Source: Bacteroidaceae bacterium (GTDB lineage Bacteria > Bacteroidota > Bacteroidia > Bacteroidales > Bacteroidaceae). Taken from it: a DNA stretch of 36,388 bases. The notes below the pieces were generated by a model. The model saw only the letters and a program-made list of their open reading frames with translations, was not told the origin of the DNA and made no database searches. The DNA lies in the NCBI GenBank assembly GCA_017540585.1, contig JAFYAT010000007.1, positions 1 through 36,388 on the forward strand, in the 5' to 3' direction. The position numbers were made by a program, and so were the translations under genes. Positions 17,694-27,427 of the stretch are shown here, piece after piece (within the stretch, counting starts at the first letter, position 1; each line of letters opens with the position of its first letter).

Positions 17694-19220
17694 TTAAAGT
17701 GATGGGTCGTACTCGGTCTCTGGGAGAGGTATGATGTACGTATTCTCATCAGCGGGTGTTTTGAACCACTTGATTGATTTCTCACCAAGACGCTTGTATG
17801 TATAGAACATCTGACCCTCACCATAGAACTCACGACGATACTCATTCTCTATCCATGTATGCACTTCATCAAGACTCTTGAATGGAACTATGGTAGCCAC
17901 ATTGTGTGATATCATGTATTCTGTATAGAGACGGTTTATCTCTTTAAGGTCTGTTGATGTCTCCATTGCAACAAGATACATCTCTGATGTACGAAGCATT
18001 GGTATCAACTGATAGTACAATTCAAGATTAGGCAGCTTTTCATCATAGCAATAACGGAGGAATCCACACCAGAAATAGCCTGACTCATCTTTCAAACGCT
18101 GATTCCACAAGTTGGCATAGCGGTTGTGACTCTCGATATTTTCGCCTTCAAAGAGTTCAGAAAGCATTTCATTGCTGATAGCTAATTTATTTTCATCATA
18201 CGAAGCAACAACGTTATCCGCATTATCCGTAAAGTAAGCAACAGCATAAGTCTTGATTTCGTACTCACTAATTGAGAAATAACACTCGTTAGGACATGTT
18301 GTATAACCTAACTTATAGTCATTTTGACCACTTAGTGGACACACAGCTGTGCCATTAGGCAGTTTTGCCTCAATAAGGCTACGTGCTATAGTGAGCGCTG
18401 TCTCTGCGTCACCTGTGTAGAGTGACATACGAGCATGAAGCGCACGTACTGCCCAGTAATTAAGACGCATCTGACGATACATAAGGAAATCATTCTTCTC
18501 ATATTCTTCATCAGTTGCGTATGTACGCTTAAATGGATATATAGTCGCTGGGTCGCTGTCTTTCAATAGTTCCTCCGCACGAGCAATATCATTCTTGAGT
18601 TTTTCCGCATATTCACTAAATGTGTAGTAACGTGGAATCTCATTAATGCTGGTAGCTTCAGAATATGGCAATTTAACCTGCTTTTGACCGCCATTTGGCA
18701 TCTGTCCAAACAGACGAAGAATGTCGAGTTGACAATATGCACGTATAGCATAGGCTTCACCAAGTACGACATCATGCACTCGTTGTTCCCTGAAAACACC
18801 TGTATTACCCTCACCGTTCTTGATAATCAAGTTGGCTTGAGATATTGTCTTGAAGAGTGATGTATATATGCTATTGATTGTAGATTTAGCATTGTCAGTA
18901 GTGTAGTCGTGACGACTCAGATCACGCTCACCATAACGTGTGGTATTTGGATTGATGCGCCATAGGTTTGCGAGATTCTCCACACTTGTCAATGTGAGAC
19001 GCAATCCATAGGCATCTTGTCCTGCCATCTGCATATAGCAGCCTATGAGTGCATCCTTAAAGCCTTTCTCTGTTGAGAATTGGTCTTTCTCCTTTTGTTC
19101 AGTATCAGGACGCACATCGAGCCAGTCATTGCATGAAGCAAGGAACATAGGCGTAAGAAGCAATGTCACACAAGCCACCCGACTTACAGCCTTTATATGT
19201 ATTCTTATATTGATATTCAT
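17694..19220 (-). CDS. SusD/RagB-like nutrient-binding lipoprotein
   Basis: This 508-residue lipoprotein has its lipobox at LASC (C30), directly followed by NDWLDVRPDTEQ, the standard SusD/RagB N-terminus. Its tetratricopeptide-rich fold caps the SusC barrel at the cell surface and captures ligand. Characteristic segments include EAYAIRAYCQLDILRLFG and, near the C-terminus, EYRREFYGEGQMFYTYKR. It lies 22 bp after the SusC-like gene. No glycoside hydrolase or peptidase is encoded in the operon, so the ligand is open. The RagAB-like set with DUF4843, PKD-like and thioredoxin proteins argues for peptide or protein-derived ligands rather than glycan, but weakly. Confidence 0.92.
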   Translation of the reverse strand: MNINIRIHIKAVSRVACVTLLLTPMFLASCNDWLDVRPDTEQKEKDQFSTEKGFKDALIGCYMQMAGQDAYGLRLTLTSVENLANLWRINPNTTRYGERDLSRHDYTTDNAKSTINSIYTSLFKTISQANLIIKNGEGNTGVFREQRVHDVVLGEAYAIRAYCQLDILRLFGQMPNGGQKQVKLPYSEATSINEIPRYYTFSEYAEKLKNDIARAEELLKDSDPATIYPFKRTYATDEEYEKNDFLMYRQMRLNYWAVRALHARMSLYTGDAETALTIARSLIEAKLPNGTAVCPLSGQNDYKLGYTTCPNECYFSISEYEIKTYAVAYFTDNADNVVASYDENKLAISNEMLSELFEGENIESHNRYANLWNQRLKDESGYFWCGFLRYCYDEKLPNLELYYQLIPMLRTSEMYLVAMETSTDLKEINRLYTEYMISHNVATIVPFKSLDEVHTWIENEYRREFYGEGQMFYTYKRLGEKSIKWFKTPADENTYIIPLPETEYDPSL

Positions 19221-19242
19221 AATGATTTATAATTATCGTTTG

Positions 19243-22200
19243 TTAAAACAATAGTTTCATGCTACACTGTATATTACGTGAATAAGGATAGTTGATACCT
19301 CTTTCCTGTTTAATGCTTCCCCAATGAATAAGGTCACTGGCATTGAGCGCAAATGTAGCAGACTGCATACCCGTAGTACGTCTTAGCCATTCACTGTCCC
19401 AACGATACTGAAGGCTTGCAGATGAGAGTTCAAGTACATTGTCTTTCATCACAAAACGTGAAGTAGCACGTGTTGCATTTTCTTCATATCCCTTAAAGAA
19501 AGTTACATCACCTGGTTTCATCCAACGGTCTGTGAGGGCACGACGGTCAACATTCTGGCTCTTGAGAGCATTGATTGACACTTCGACCTTGTCACGAAGC
19601 GTGCTATTGTATGTATAGCCACCCCAATAATAAGAGAAGGTAAAGTTGAGTGTCCAGTTCTTGTAACGTATAACATTACCTATATTTCCACGATACTTAG
19701 GATCTGCTTGTCCACAGAACACTTTGTCGCTTGGACGCCAAGAATCTGTGACATTACCATTGCGGTCAACGTAGATTTCCTTTCCTGATGATGGGTCAAT
19801 GCCAAGTGACTTTACAGCATACAAAGCATTTACTGGCATTCCCTCATAGAAGAGGTTTGCAACTTCAACGTTCTGCTCAAGATAAGCATCTGTCTGTGCC
19901 TTTACTGCATCTGACAGTTTAGTAATCCAGTTGCGGTTATAAACAATCTGACCTGTCATCATCCATGTAAATCCTTTGTTGACATCTCGTATAGGATAAC
20001 CACTGAGTGACATTTCCCATCCTCTGTTCTTTACCTCACCCACGTTGGCAATGTAACTATTGATACCCATGCTCGCTGGGAGATCCATGGTAGATAGCAG
20101 ATTAGACGTTTTCTTGTCGTAGTAGTTGAACTCTCCCTTAAGACGACCATTGAGCATTGCAAACTCAAGTCCTAAGTTTGTTTCACGAGTTGTCTGCCAT
20201 GTAAGCTTTGAATTACCCCATGCTGTAAGGGTTGAACCAGTCCAGTTCATATACTTGTTACTTGTGACAGACTTATACACCGTACTTGCACCAGAGCCAC
20301 TACCAGCCTGTGTACCAACTTCACCAATAGAAGCCTTAAGACGCAAAACGCTAAGAACCGGGTTTTCCTTGAACCAGTTATTGTTATGTACGTTCCATCC
20401 AATACCTGTTGACCAGAATGGTGCCCATTTCTTATCGCTTCCAAATGTAGAGCTGCCATCCACACGATATGAAAGGTCAACATAGTAGCGAGTGTTGTAT
20501 GTATAGTTTACATTGGTTGTAAGACCTATACGACGAGTCTTACTCTTCGTACCTGAAGGACTGCCATTCTTATAGTACTGACGTGCATTGCCGAGGAACG
20601 GATTATCGCTATCAGAAATACCTTCACCCGTAAATGAATATGAAAGGTTGTCACGTGAAGATATGTTATAGTCAGCACCTACGTACAACTGGTGCTTGTC
20701 AGCAAAGACATGACTATATGCCAACGTTGCATTGCCATCATAGCTGTAGCCTTTACCTGTTCCATATCTGTATAGTCCACGACGCAAGAAGCCTTCGTCA
20801 TCCTGATACTCATTGTAATGACCATAACTGTTAGTAGTGAAATATGAATGTTCGGCAGGAAGGAAGTAGTCACTACTGTTACTGAGTTTGCTAATACCGA
20901 ACTGTCCACGTAAAGTGAGGTCAGGTATTATGTGCCACTCAATGGCAAAGTTGTTTGTCAAGGTTTCATGTTCAGCCTTGTCCCTTGTGTTGAGTTCAGC
21001 ATCATATAGAGGATTTGCACGACCTGAACCCTGTGAAGAACCAAGGAAATGTTCAAACTGCTGACGTATGTTGCCATCCTCGTCATAAGGAATGTCATAA
21101 GGCTGAAGTGAAACATACTGGCTGTAGCTACCATAGTTACTCTCTTGTGAGTTGACAAGTCCGAGAGTGGTGTAATTCTTGAACGTAATGTTCTTCAGCA
21201 TATAAACGAGCTGAATACTACCGTTAAACGAACGGCGGTATGAATTCTTCATAGCACCCTCAGTATCTTTGTAATTAGCACTTGCAGCCCAACGGAATTG
21301 GTCACTACCACCTTCAAGACGTATGTTATAGTGTGAACCTACGCCTGTGCGCACAGGCTGCTTGAGCCAGTCGGTAGTTGCACCGCTGAGCACATTGCGA
21401 AGTTTCGTATTATAATGTTCTTGGAAGTTGAAATCGTTTGGTACGTAATCATCGGAATAGAGTCCAAGAGAGTTTTCAAGTTCAAGCTTTTCCTTAGCAT
21501 TCAAGTAATCATAGCTTGTAAGGTCTGGAGCTTCTATGTCAAGACCCACCTCTGCTTGTATACGAAGTTTACCAGCTTCAGGCTGACGTGTGGTAATAAC
21601 GATGACACCGTTTGAACCACGCGAACCATATATGGCAGTAGCAGATGCATCCTTGAGTATGTTTATGCTCTCAATCTCCTCATCATTGTAGTCCATGAGT
21701 TTTTCGAGCGACATCTCGAACCCATCAATAATAATTAGCGGAGTATTAACGGAGTTACCTGTTGAACTATTGAATTCAGCCACGCTCATTGGAAGACTCG
21801 AATTACCACGTATATTAATTTGTGGAAGGTTGTTAGGGTTACTTCCTGCAAGATTGTTCACTTGGAAATTAAGCGAAGCATCGATTGTCTTGATTGTTTG
21901 AAGGAGGTTCTGTCCACGGTGAAGCTCAAGATCTACCTTGTCAATGGTCGTCACAGAACCTGTATAGCTTTCCTTGGCTTTCTTGAAGATACCGGTAACC
22001 ACAACATCATTGAGTTGCACGTTACCACTCATCGTGATATCACGCTTAACATCTGATGTGCCATTTGCAAGTGTGAACTGTTGGCTTTCCATGCCGACAT
22101 AGCTGAGTTTGATGACACACTGTGACGTAGGAATGTTCAATGTGTAGAAACCGTTTGCATCAGTCACTGTACCTGCACTACCATCAATGATACCGACAGG

Positions 22201-22392
22201 TACTCCAATGAGCGGTTCACCATGTTCATCACGTACATAACCACTTAGTTTACGGGTATTTGTACCGTCCTGCAGGTCATGTACAGTAGCATGATTCGTC
22301 CGCAGTGGTACTCCTACGGCACTTACGTTTGTCGTCATACTGACTAACGCAACAGGTAGGAGTAATTTCAGTACTGTAGTTCGTTTACTCAT
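19243..22392 (-). CDS. SusC/RagA-like TonB-linked outer-membrane transporter
   Basis: This 1049-residue outer-membrane transporter has a signal peptide (about 1-25). A carboxypeptidase-regulatory-like domain follows (about 45-125, KLSGYVRDEHGEPLIGVPV). The plug carries the SusC hallmark DASATAIYGSRGSNGVIVITT, and a 22-strand-type barrel ends in NIQCSMKLLF. It imports the ligand captured by the SusD partner, using energy from TonB. It is the first gene of a five-gene operon and is preceded by a -7 box (22445-22452). It does not have the dyad promoter found at the second SusC gene, so the two systems appear to be under different control. Confidence 0.93.
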   Translation of the reverse strand: MSKRTTVLKLLLPVALVSMTTNVSAVGVPLRTNHATVHDLQDGTNTRKLSGYVRDEHGEPLIGVPVGIIDGSAGTVTDANGFYTLNIPTSQCVIKLSYVGMESQQFTLANGTSDVKRDITMSGNVQLNDVVVTGIFKKAKESYTGSVTTIDKVDLELHRGQNLLQTIKTIDASLNFQVNNLAGSNPNNLPQINIRGNSSLPMSVAEFNSSTGNSVNTPLIIIDGFEMSLEKLMDYNDEEIESINILKDASATAIYGSRGSNGVIVITTRQPEAGKLRIQAEVGLDIEAPDLTSYDYLNAKEKLELENSLGLYSDDYVPNDFNFQEHYNTKLRNVLSGATTDWLKQPVRTGVGSHYNIRLEGGSDQFRWAASANYKDTEGAMKNSYRRSFNGSIQLVYMLKNITFKNYTTLGLVNSQESNYGSYSQYVSLQPYDIPYDEDGNIRQQFEHFLGSSQGSGRANPLYDAELNTRDKAEHETLTNNFAIEWHIIPDLTLRGQFGISKLSNSSDYFLPAEHSYFTTNSYGHYNEYQDDEGFLRRGLYRYGTGKGYSYDGNATLAYSHVFADKHQLYVGADYNISSRDNLSYSFTGEGISDSDNPFLGNARQYYKNGSPSGTKSKTRRIGLTTNVNYTYNTRYYVDLSYRVDGSSTFGSDKKWAPFWSTGIGWNVHNNNWFKENPVLSVLRLKASIGEVGTQAGSGSGASTVYKSVTSNKYMNWTGSTLTAWGNSKLTWQTTRETNLGLEFAMLNGRLKGEFNYYDKKTSNLLSTMDLPASMGINSYIANVGEVKNRGWEMSLSGYPIRDVNKGFTWMMTGQIVYNRNWITKLSDAVKAQTDAYLEQNVEVANLFYEGMPVNALYAVKSLGIDPSSGKEIYVDRNGNVTDSWRPSDKVFCGQADPKYRGNIGNVIRYKNWTLNFTFSYYWGGYTYNSTLRDKVEVSINALKSQNVDRRALTDRWMKPGDVTFFKGYEENATRATSRFVMKDNVLELSSASLQYRWDSEWLRRTTGMQSATFALNASDLIHWGSIKQERGINYPYSRNIQCSMKLLF

Positions 22393-22444
22393 ACTTTTTC
22401 TTTTAAGTTCATAAAAATATTCTTTCGCGTTTTATTTTTCGGTG

Positions 22445-22452
22445 CAAATATA
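22445..22452 (-). promoter_or_regulatory. -7 box of the five-gene SusCD operon
   Basis: TATATTTG on the minus strand fits TAnnTTTG and is 53 bp from the SusC start. There is no good -33 match at 19-21 bp. The stretch 22453-22687 is AT-rich (including a run of nine T at 22528-22536) and holds no gene I can support. Confidence 0.55.
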
Positions 22453-22687
22453 ACAAGCGTATAACAAATCACTTTAATTATTACGGCAAAATATATTAAA
22501 TTGCTATAAAACGTACCATTTTTGTATTTTTTTTTAATATTCTCCCTTATTTATTTACCATTCAACATCACATAGACACAAAGAATTCATCATATTTCCG
22601 TTCTGCATTAGTTCTGCCACAGACGATTTTCTATTTCGCCCTTTATTCTATTTTCCCCATGTGTTACGTTGGTTTACAATGGATTTC

Positions 22688-23965
22688 CTAACCACGTTTG
22701 TTCTTCATTATATCCACTATCACGCCTTCTGTATGTACCATGCCAGGAGAAGCGATAAGTCCCATGTGGCGCATGGTGTCTTCTGGCGTTCTGCCATTTA
22801 TTCCATGTTTGCTTTCTATGGTTATGCCATCGAGTGCAAAGGCTACGGAGCGATAGGCAGCATCAACAGCAACGACACCCTTCATGGTACAACCATGATT
22901 GCCACCATCACATATCATGCCTGTTATACTTGATGCCATATTCTGAATGGTCAATGTCAATGCCTTGTACGTACCGCCTTTCAGATAAGCCAGTCCGCAT
23001 GCCATGCCCGTACCTGCTGCTATGGCGCATCCGCAAAAAGCAGATAGTCTGCCTGAGTATTCCTTAATGTACATACACACCAAGTAACTGAGGGCTGTGG
23101 CACGCAACAACTGTTCTTCCGTATATCCATTCACCTGCTGTGATGCATATAGTGGTAAAGTTGCAATTAAACCGTGTGCTCCACTACCCGTTATGCTCAT
23201 CGCTGGATGTGAAAGTCCCAGGACTCTTGCCTCTATTGCACCATTGCAGAGAAGTGAAGCCGACTGTTGCTCGTCGTCGGATATCATGCGCTCACCATTT
23301 CTCTCGTAAAGATAATGGGCAAATGTTGTGCGTCGGTTCTTGATACCCTGCTCAAAGAGTCCAAGATTGACGCTGTATGCCTGACTGATGAATCGGATTT
23401 CTTCTATCGGTACGCTTTGTACATAGCGAAGAAGCTGACGCAGAGTGTATCGGTGTATGATAGGAATATGGGCATCATCAGTTGAATCGTCCTCTGACAC
23501 CTTATCAAGAATAGTCACGCCGTTCTTTATTATTTGCGTGACATTAGTGTGAGTATCTTGTATGGTGACACTTGCCGTACCTTCTGTTGTGGCAATCTCT
23601 ACCCTTATATATATACGACTGCTGACCTCACCGAGTTCTACCTTTACCTTTCTCGAACCAATCAATGCCTTTGCCTCACGGTTATGCCGAAACCTGACAC
23701 CGTCCAGGCTTTCAAGTCCCTTACTTGCATCTGCAACTATATATCCAAGGGCGGCAGCATGTTCATTGCCCACCTCCTGGCTGTTAGGAATGCCACAGGT
23801 GAAAGCGTTCTTGTACATCCCGCTGTTGAGCACAACTCTCAATGACTTCAGTTCACCACTCACATATTCCTTGGCAGTAGCAACCGCAAAGGCTATTGCC
23901 CCAGGTTCCGTCACTCCAAGTGCGGGACGCATATCATCATATATCAGTCTTGTTAATTCTCTCAT
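22688..23965 (-). CDS. cyuA: CyuA/YhaM-family L-cysteine desulfidase (UPF0597)
   Basis: This 425-residue cytoplasmic enzyme belongs to the serine-dehydratase-alpha-like UPF0597 family. Its characterised members (CyuA/YhaM, archaeal CdsA) split L-cysteine into H2S, ammonia and pyruvate using an Fe-S cluster. Family features include GVTEPGAIAFAVATAKE near the N-terminus, IPNSQEVGNEHAAALG (60-74), SGAHGLIATLP, and a cysteine-rich C-terminal half. There, CGC (311-313), C323, C352 and C359 supply candidate cluster ligands. Its length is typical of the family. The ATG at 23965 overlaps the 3' end of the NhaC-family transporter gene by 29 bp, which indicates translational coupling and a shared substrate. 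Some family members may act on serine, so cysteine is the favoured but unproven substrate. Confidence 0.87.
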   Translation of the reverse strand: MRELTRLIYDDMRPALGVTEPGAIAFAVATAKEYVSGELKSLRVVLNSGMYKNAFTCGIPNSQEVGNEHAAALGYIVADASKGLESLDGVRFRHNREAKALIGSRKVKVELGEVSSRIYIRVEIATTEGTASVTIQDTHTNVTQIIKNGVTILDKVSEDDSTDDAHIPIIHRYTLRQLLRYVQSVPIEEIRFISQAYSVNLGLFEQGIKNRRTTFAHYLYERNGERMISDDEQQSASLLCNGAIEARVLGLSHPAMSITGSGAHGLIATLPLYASQQVNGYTEEQLLRATALSYLVCMYIKEYSGRLSAFCGCAIAAGTGMACGLAYLKGGTYKALTLTIQNMASSITGMICDGGNHGCTMKGVVAVDAAYRSVAFALDGITIESKHGINGRTPEDTMRHMGLIASPGMVHTEGVIVDIMKNKRG

Positions 23966-25316
23966 AATTCTGTTTTTTTATCATTATAAACATTACCACG
24001 AACAGTACCCACGGATAGAAAGCTGTAAGAAACACATCCGTAGCTTGAATGTTCACTCCACAAGCCGATGCCTCTATTCCTTTACGCAGCAGAAGGACAC
24101 ATCCCCCATAAGGCAATATGAACGGAAACGTACAGATGATGGTTGCAAGCAATGTGGCACGTCTATACGGATGTAGATGATGCTGTCTGCCTATACTGTT
24201 TACAAATGGTGCAATACATATATTAGCTATGGTATTGACGGCAGCAATAAGTATTCCTGCCAATGACACAAGAGTGAAGATAGCCAGTTCTGCACTTTGT
24301 GCCGAATGAATAAACTTGACATTCATCCACTCTATGATACGTTCCATACATCCGCTTCGGATTATCACTCCAGACAGCGACACGACGACCATCAAAAGTA
24401 TGCAGATACTTGCCATACCTGAGATTCCGTCTGCCACACTACCACTTATGCCATCGTTGTTTATGCTGACAATGTCATCCAAAGTGAACAAATCAAGTAT
24501 ATAACCTATGACCACTGCCAATATAATGCCTGCAAAAATGGAAATAAATATATTAACATGGCGTAAAGAAAGTAGTATGACGACGAAAGTAGGTATGAGT
24601 AATGCAAGTCCCTGCGGATATGTATCTTTAGTATTGATATCCGTTGCCGTTGTAGTGTTGTCTGCTATTGAGCCAACAATGATGAATGCCAATATGGTTA
24701 TGAATACTGCAACGAGTACGAATGGAAGCCTGTCCTTCACCGTTCCTCCCACATCTGCCACCTTGCCGGCATCTTCGTATTCCTGTGTCGAGGCAGCAAT
24801 GACTGCGGTATCGGAAACTGGTGCTATACTGTCGCCAAGAGATGCACCTGAAAGTATTGCTCCACCTAACAATGCAGGATGTGCACCAAGTGCTATGCCT
24901 GCAGGGAAGAGCGTCAGACTCATCGCACTTATTGTTCCGAAGCCTGAGCCTGTACTTATGGCAAACAAGCCCGAGAACAGAAACACCACCACCGTGAATG
25001 CTGTTGAACCCATGTTAATCTTTCCTGCTGCCCACACAAGTCCTTCGACTATGTGCCCTTCTTTCAGGATACAGCCATACACTCCCACCATAAGCCATAG
25101 GAGTGTGGCTGTGGTAGCTGTCTTGCTACCGAAAAACTCAAAAATGACATTCCAATATTCGTCCTTATCCTCTGCCAGGATGGCACCTATGATAATGGCT
25201 ATGATGCCAACACCAATCAGTAGATTGATATCAACGGCTTCAACCAAGGACAGACCGATGGCAGCAACGACAAAGATGCCGAACGGCACGAGAGACAGGA
25301 ATGTATTATTCTTCAT
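23937..25316 (-). CDS. NhaC-family transporter (possible cysteine or amino acid carrier)
   Basis: This 459-residue inner-membrane protein has about 11-12 hydrophobic segments and NhaC-family motifs: FSGLFAISTGSGFGTISAM, ALLGGAILSGASLGDSIAPVSDT and PFVNSIGRQHHLHPYRRATL. The family was named for Na+/H+ antiport, but many members exchange or import amino and organic acids. Here the 3' end overlaps a cysteine desulfidase gene by 29 bp. E. coli pairs its CyuA with the unrelated carrier CyuP. By analogy, this protein may supply cysteine or another substrate to the enzyme; that is inference. It starts 122 bp after the SusD gene, beyond a strong hairpin. No clear -7 box of its own was found. Confidence 0.85.
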   Translation of the reverse strand: MKNNTFLSLVPFGIFVVAAIGLSLVEAVDINLLIGVGIIAIIIGAILAEDKDEYWNVIFEFFGSKTATTATLLWLMVGVYGCILKEGHIVEGLVWAAGKINMGSTAFTVVVFLFSGLFAISTGSGFGTISAMSLTLFPAGIALGAHPALLGGAILSGASLGDSIAPVSDTAVIAASTQEYEDAGKVADVGGTVKDRLPFVLVAVFITILAFIIVGSIADNTTTATDINTKDTYPQGLALLIPTFVVILLSLRHVNIFISIFAGIILAVVIGYILDLFTLDDIVSINNDGISGSVADGISGMASICILLMVVVSLSGVIIRSGCMERIIEWMNVKFIHSAQSAELAIFTLVSLAGILIAAVNTIANICIAPFVNSIGRQHHLHPYRRATLLATIICTFPFILPYGGCVLLLRKGIEASACGVNIQATDVFLTAFYPWVLFVVMFIMIKKQNYERINKTDI

Positions 25317-25348
25317 TTTTATGTGCGTTATGAATTATACATTAAATT

Positions 25349-25381
25349 GAGGGCTGGCATCTTGCGCAGATACCAACCCTC
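25349..25381 (-). terminator. Hairpin between SusD and NhaC genes
   Basis: A 14-bp stem (25349-25362 with 25368-25381; two G-U wobbles in the minus-strand RNA) has a 5-nt loop. It lies 57 bp past the SusD stop and 32 bp before the NhaC start. The following AATTTAATG is a weak U-tract, so it could be the SusD terminator or a leader structure of the nhaC-cyuA transcript. Confidence 0.65.
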
Positions 25382-25438
25382 GCATGGATAAAAAACAGAA
25401 TGTGTGTTTACGAACAATTAATATTTACTATAATCCAA

Positions 25439-27094
25439 TTAATATCCAGGGTTCTGAGCGATACCGAGATCCTCGCCTGAGAGACCAGTTGGTATTGGCT
25501 GACGATAGTGCTTACCACGAACATTGTTGTACTTAGCACGGAGGTGGTTGTGTACCTTTGTGAAGTATGCAGCCTGATCGTCTGTGTATGTCTGTCCTAG
25601 ACTTGTCTGCCAGTCGTCAGCAAAGTGCTTGTATGATGATACCTTCTTTACTGATGAGATGAGGTCTTTCCAACGATATGAGTTGAAGACAGAGAACTGC
25701 TCGTATGTGAACTCATAATCCCATTCACGCTTGATATCATTGAGTGTTGGAGAGCTTACGCTTGCGATGCCTGCACGCTGACGGAGCTTATTGAATGGTT
25801 CTGCAGCCTCGCTGTTGCGACCCAACTGAACGAGTGCCTCAGCCTTGATGAGGAGTACCTCTGCATAGCGGATCTCGATACGGTCAACTGAGTTCTGAGT
25901 AATCTCAAGGTTCTCAGAGTTCTCGTAGCTCTGGTCAACACCCTTACCATTCACTGGAGTATATACTGGTGAGTAGTAGTGATATGTGAGACCGTCCTCT
26001 GGATTCTTGACTTCAGTTAAGTATGTCTCAGCAAGACGCTTGTCGTTTGGCTGCTCAGCCTTCCAGTCATCGTAGAGGTTATCGTCAGCCACCTCAGTGT
26101 GGTTCTGCTTATAGCCTCTGCCGTTCTCACCATTGAGGAATGGGAATGTCCATGAGCAGTGTGTCTGGTGGTTACCTTGAGCATCTGACTTATCACCGTC
26201 ATGAGCGATAGTGAAGAGGTGCTCGTTTGTGCCGCGCTTGTTGCTCTCGTAATCACGTCCATAGAGCTTGCTGAAATCAGAGTCGAGTGCAAGCTTGCCG
26301 CTGTTGATTACCTTATTGGCATACTCGATAGCCTTCTCAAGACGTGATGGGGTTGTAGTAAATGCAGGGTCTGTCTGTGTTGTAGCAATTGCAGCAACCT
26401 CTGACTCTGAGAGTGGGTTGTCACCCCATACGAGGTATGCACGTGCGAGGATACCCTGTGCTGCCTGCTTTGATGGTACGCGTGGGTCACCATTATAGTC
26501 CTTGAGAAGTGACTCTGCATCTGTGAGGTCGCTCACGATCTGTGCAAATACTTCATCGATAGACTTACGCTCTGTTGTGCTTCCACCAGCCTCTGTGAAT
26601 ACTGGCACTTCGCCCCAAAGCTGTACGAGCTTGAGATATGCAAGACCACGGAGGAACTTAGCTTTACCAACAGCTGCATCGTAACCGCTCTGGCTAACCT
26701 TGCCAAGTGCACGTGAGTTAGTGATTGTTGTAATTGCATTATTTGCCTGTGCTATACCGAGGAAGAGGTGATTGAATATCTTAACCTGATACCATGTTGT
26801 TGGTTCCTGCTCAAAACGGCTGTTTACAGGGCCAGGCTCACCTTCTTCTCCCTCAAAGGAAATAAGCTTGTTTGAGTTCAACTCTATGATGAATGAGAAT
26901 GATGAACTGAGTGGCTGCCAATGGCTGTAAACACCATTTACGAGTGCTACCGCACTTGCATCGTCCTCTACTACGTTTGTCTCGTCAATTACATTTGTAC
27001 TGTCATTTTCGTTATTGTCATCGCTGGAGCATGAGCTGAGTCCACCGAGAATAGTTGAAGCAGCGATTGCTGCGATAAATAGATTCTTTTTCAT
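25439..27094 (-). CDS. SusD/RagB-like nutrient-binding lipoprotein (split from its SusC)
   Basis: This 551-residue surface lipoprotein has its lipobox at LSSC (C22), followed by an acidic Asp/Asn/Glu-rich linker and a SusD fold. Typical segments are AKFLRGLAYLKLVQLWGEVP, ARAYLVWGD, RYAEVLLIKAEALVQLGR and FNKLRQRAG. It probably partners the SusC at 29108-32161, the only other unpaired SusC-type gene here, although SusD normally follows SusC directly. About 2 kb with MNT, repeats and a toxin-antitoxin pair separates them. SusD has its own copy of the shared-architecture promoter (27176-27232), so the pair can still be co-regulated. The ligand is unknown. Confidence 0.92.
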   Translation of the reverse strand: MKKNLFIAAIAASTILGGLSSCSSDDNNENDSTNVIDETNVVEDDASAVALVNGVYSHWQPLSSSFSFIIELNSNKLISFEGEEGEPGPVNSRFEQEPTTWYQVKIFNHLFLGIAQANNAITTITNSRALGKVSQSGYDAAVGKAKFLRGLAYLKLVQLWGEVPVFTEAGGSTTERKSIDEVFAQIVSDLTDAESLLKDYNGDPRVPSKQAAQGILARAYLVWGDNPLSESEVAAIATTQTDPAFTTTPSRLEKAIEYANKVINSGKLALDSDFSKLYGRDYESNKRGTNEHLFTIAHDGDKSDAQGNHQTHCSWTFPFLNGENGRGYKQNHTEVADDNLYDDWKAEQPNDKRLAETYLTEVKNPEDGLTYHYYSPVYTPVNGKGVDQSYENSENLEITQNSVDRIEIRYAEVLLIKAEALVQLGRNSEAAEPFNKLRQRAGIASVSSPTLNDIKREWDYEFTYEQFSVFNSYRWKDLISSVKKVSSYKHFADDWQTSLGQTYTDDQAAYFTKVHNHLRAKYNNVRGKHYRQPIPTGLSGEDLGIAQNPGY

Positions 27095-27175
27095 AATCCG
27101 TTCCTTTCTTTAAGTTAGCATAAATAATATGCCGTGTTATTATTTATTAGTTGTGTTGTCTCTTGATTTCGAGTG

Positions 27176-27232
27176 CAAAGGTACAGGGTTTCATGCTCCC
27201 ATGAAATCCCTATGATTTGGTATATTGATACC
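27176..27232 (-). promoter_or_regulatory. Shared-regulon promoter C (SusD gene)
   Basis: Dyad GGTAT-N4-ATACC (27219-27232), GGGATTTC (27203-27210) and -7 box TACCTTTG (27176-27183) have the same 36-bp and 20-bp spacings as the other three. Here the bases after the dyad are AAATCA rather than CCACA, so only the dyad, GGGATTTC and the -7 box are invariant across the set. The start codon is about 81 bp downstream. Confidence 0.85.
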
Positions 27233-27372
27233 ATGTTTGTGTGATAATGGATTACGCGCCGTCAGACGAAGCATCCAAACCCGACAGCCTTCATCTATTA
27301 TGTAACAATGAGTTAAGCCACCGTTTCATTCATAAATATTAATACCAATCTTTGCAAAAAAGTATTTGATAT

Positions 27373-27403
27373 TTTGTAGTTAAATACATTATTCGTACAT
27401 TTG
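27373..27403 (+). promoter_or_regulatory. Canonical Bacteroidota promoter of the MNT gene
   Basis: TTTG (27373-27376), a 19-bp spacer and TACATTTG (27396-27403) form a textbook -33/-7 pair. The ATG at 27428 lies 24 bp downstream. This rules out the earlier TTG at 27401 as a start, because it is part of the -7 box. Confidence 0.75.
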
Positions 27404-27427
27404 CCACGTAAACAAACGATTAATGAA

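Noticed and set aside
24508-25350. 280-residue plus-strand ORF opposite the NhaC gene
   Set aside because: It is antisense to a well-supported membrane protein gene, and its Met/Thr/Ser/Pro-rich sequence is what a reversed transporter frame gives.
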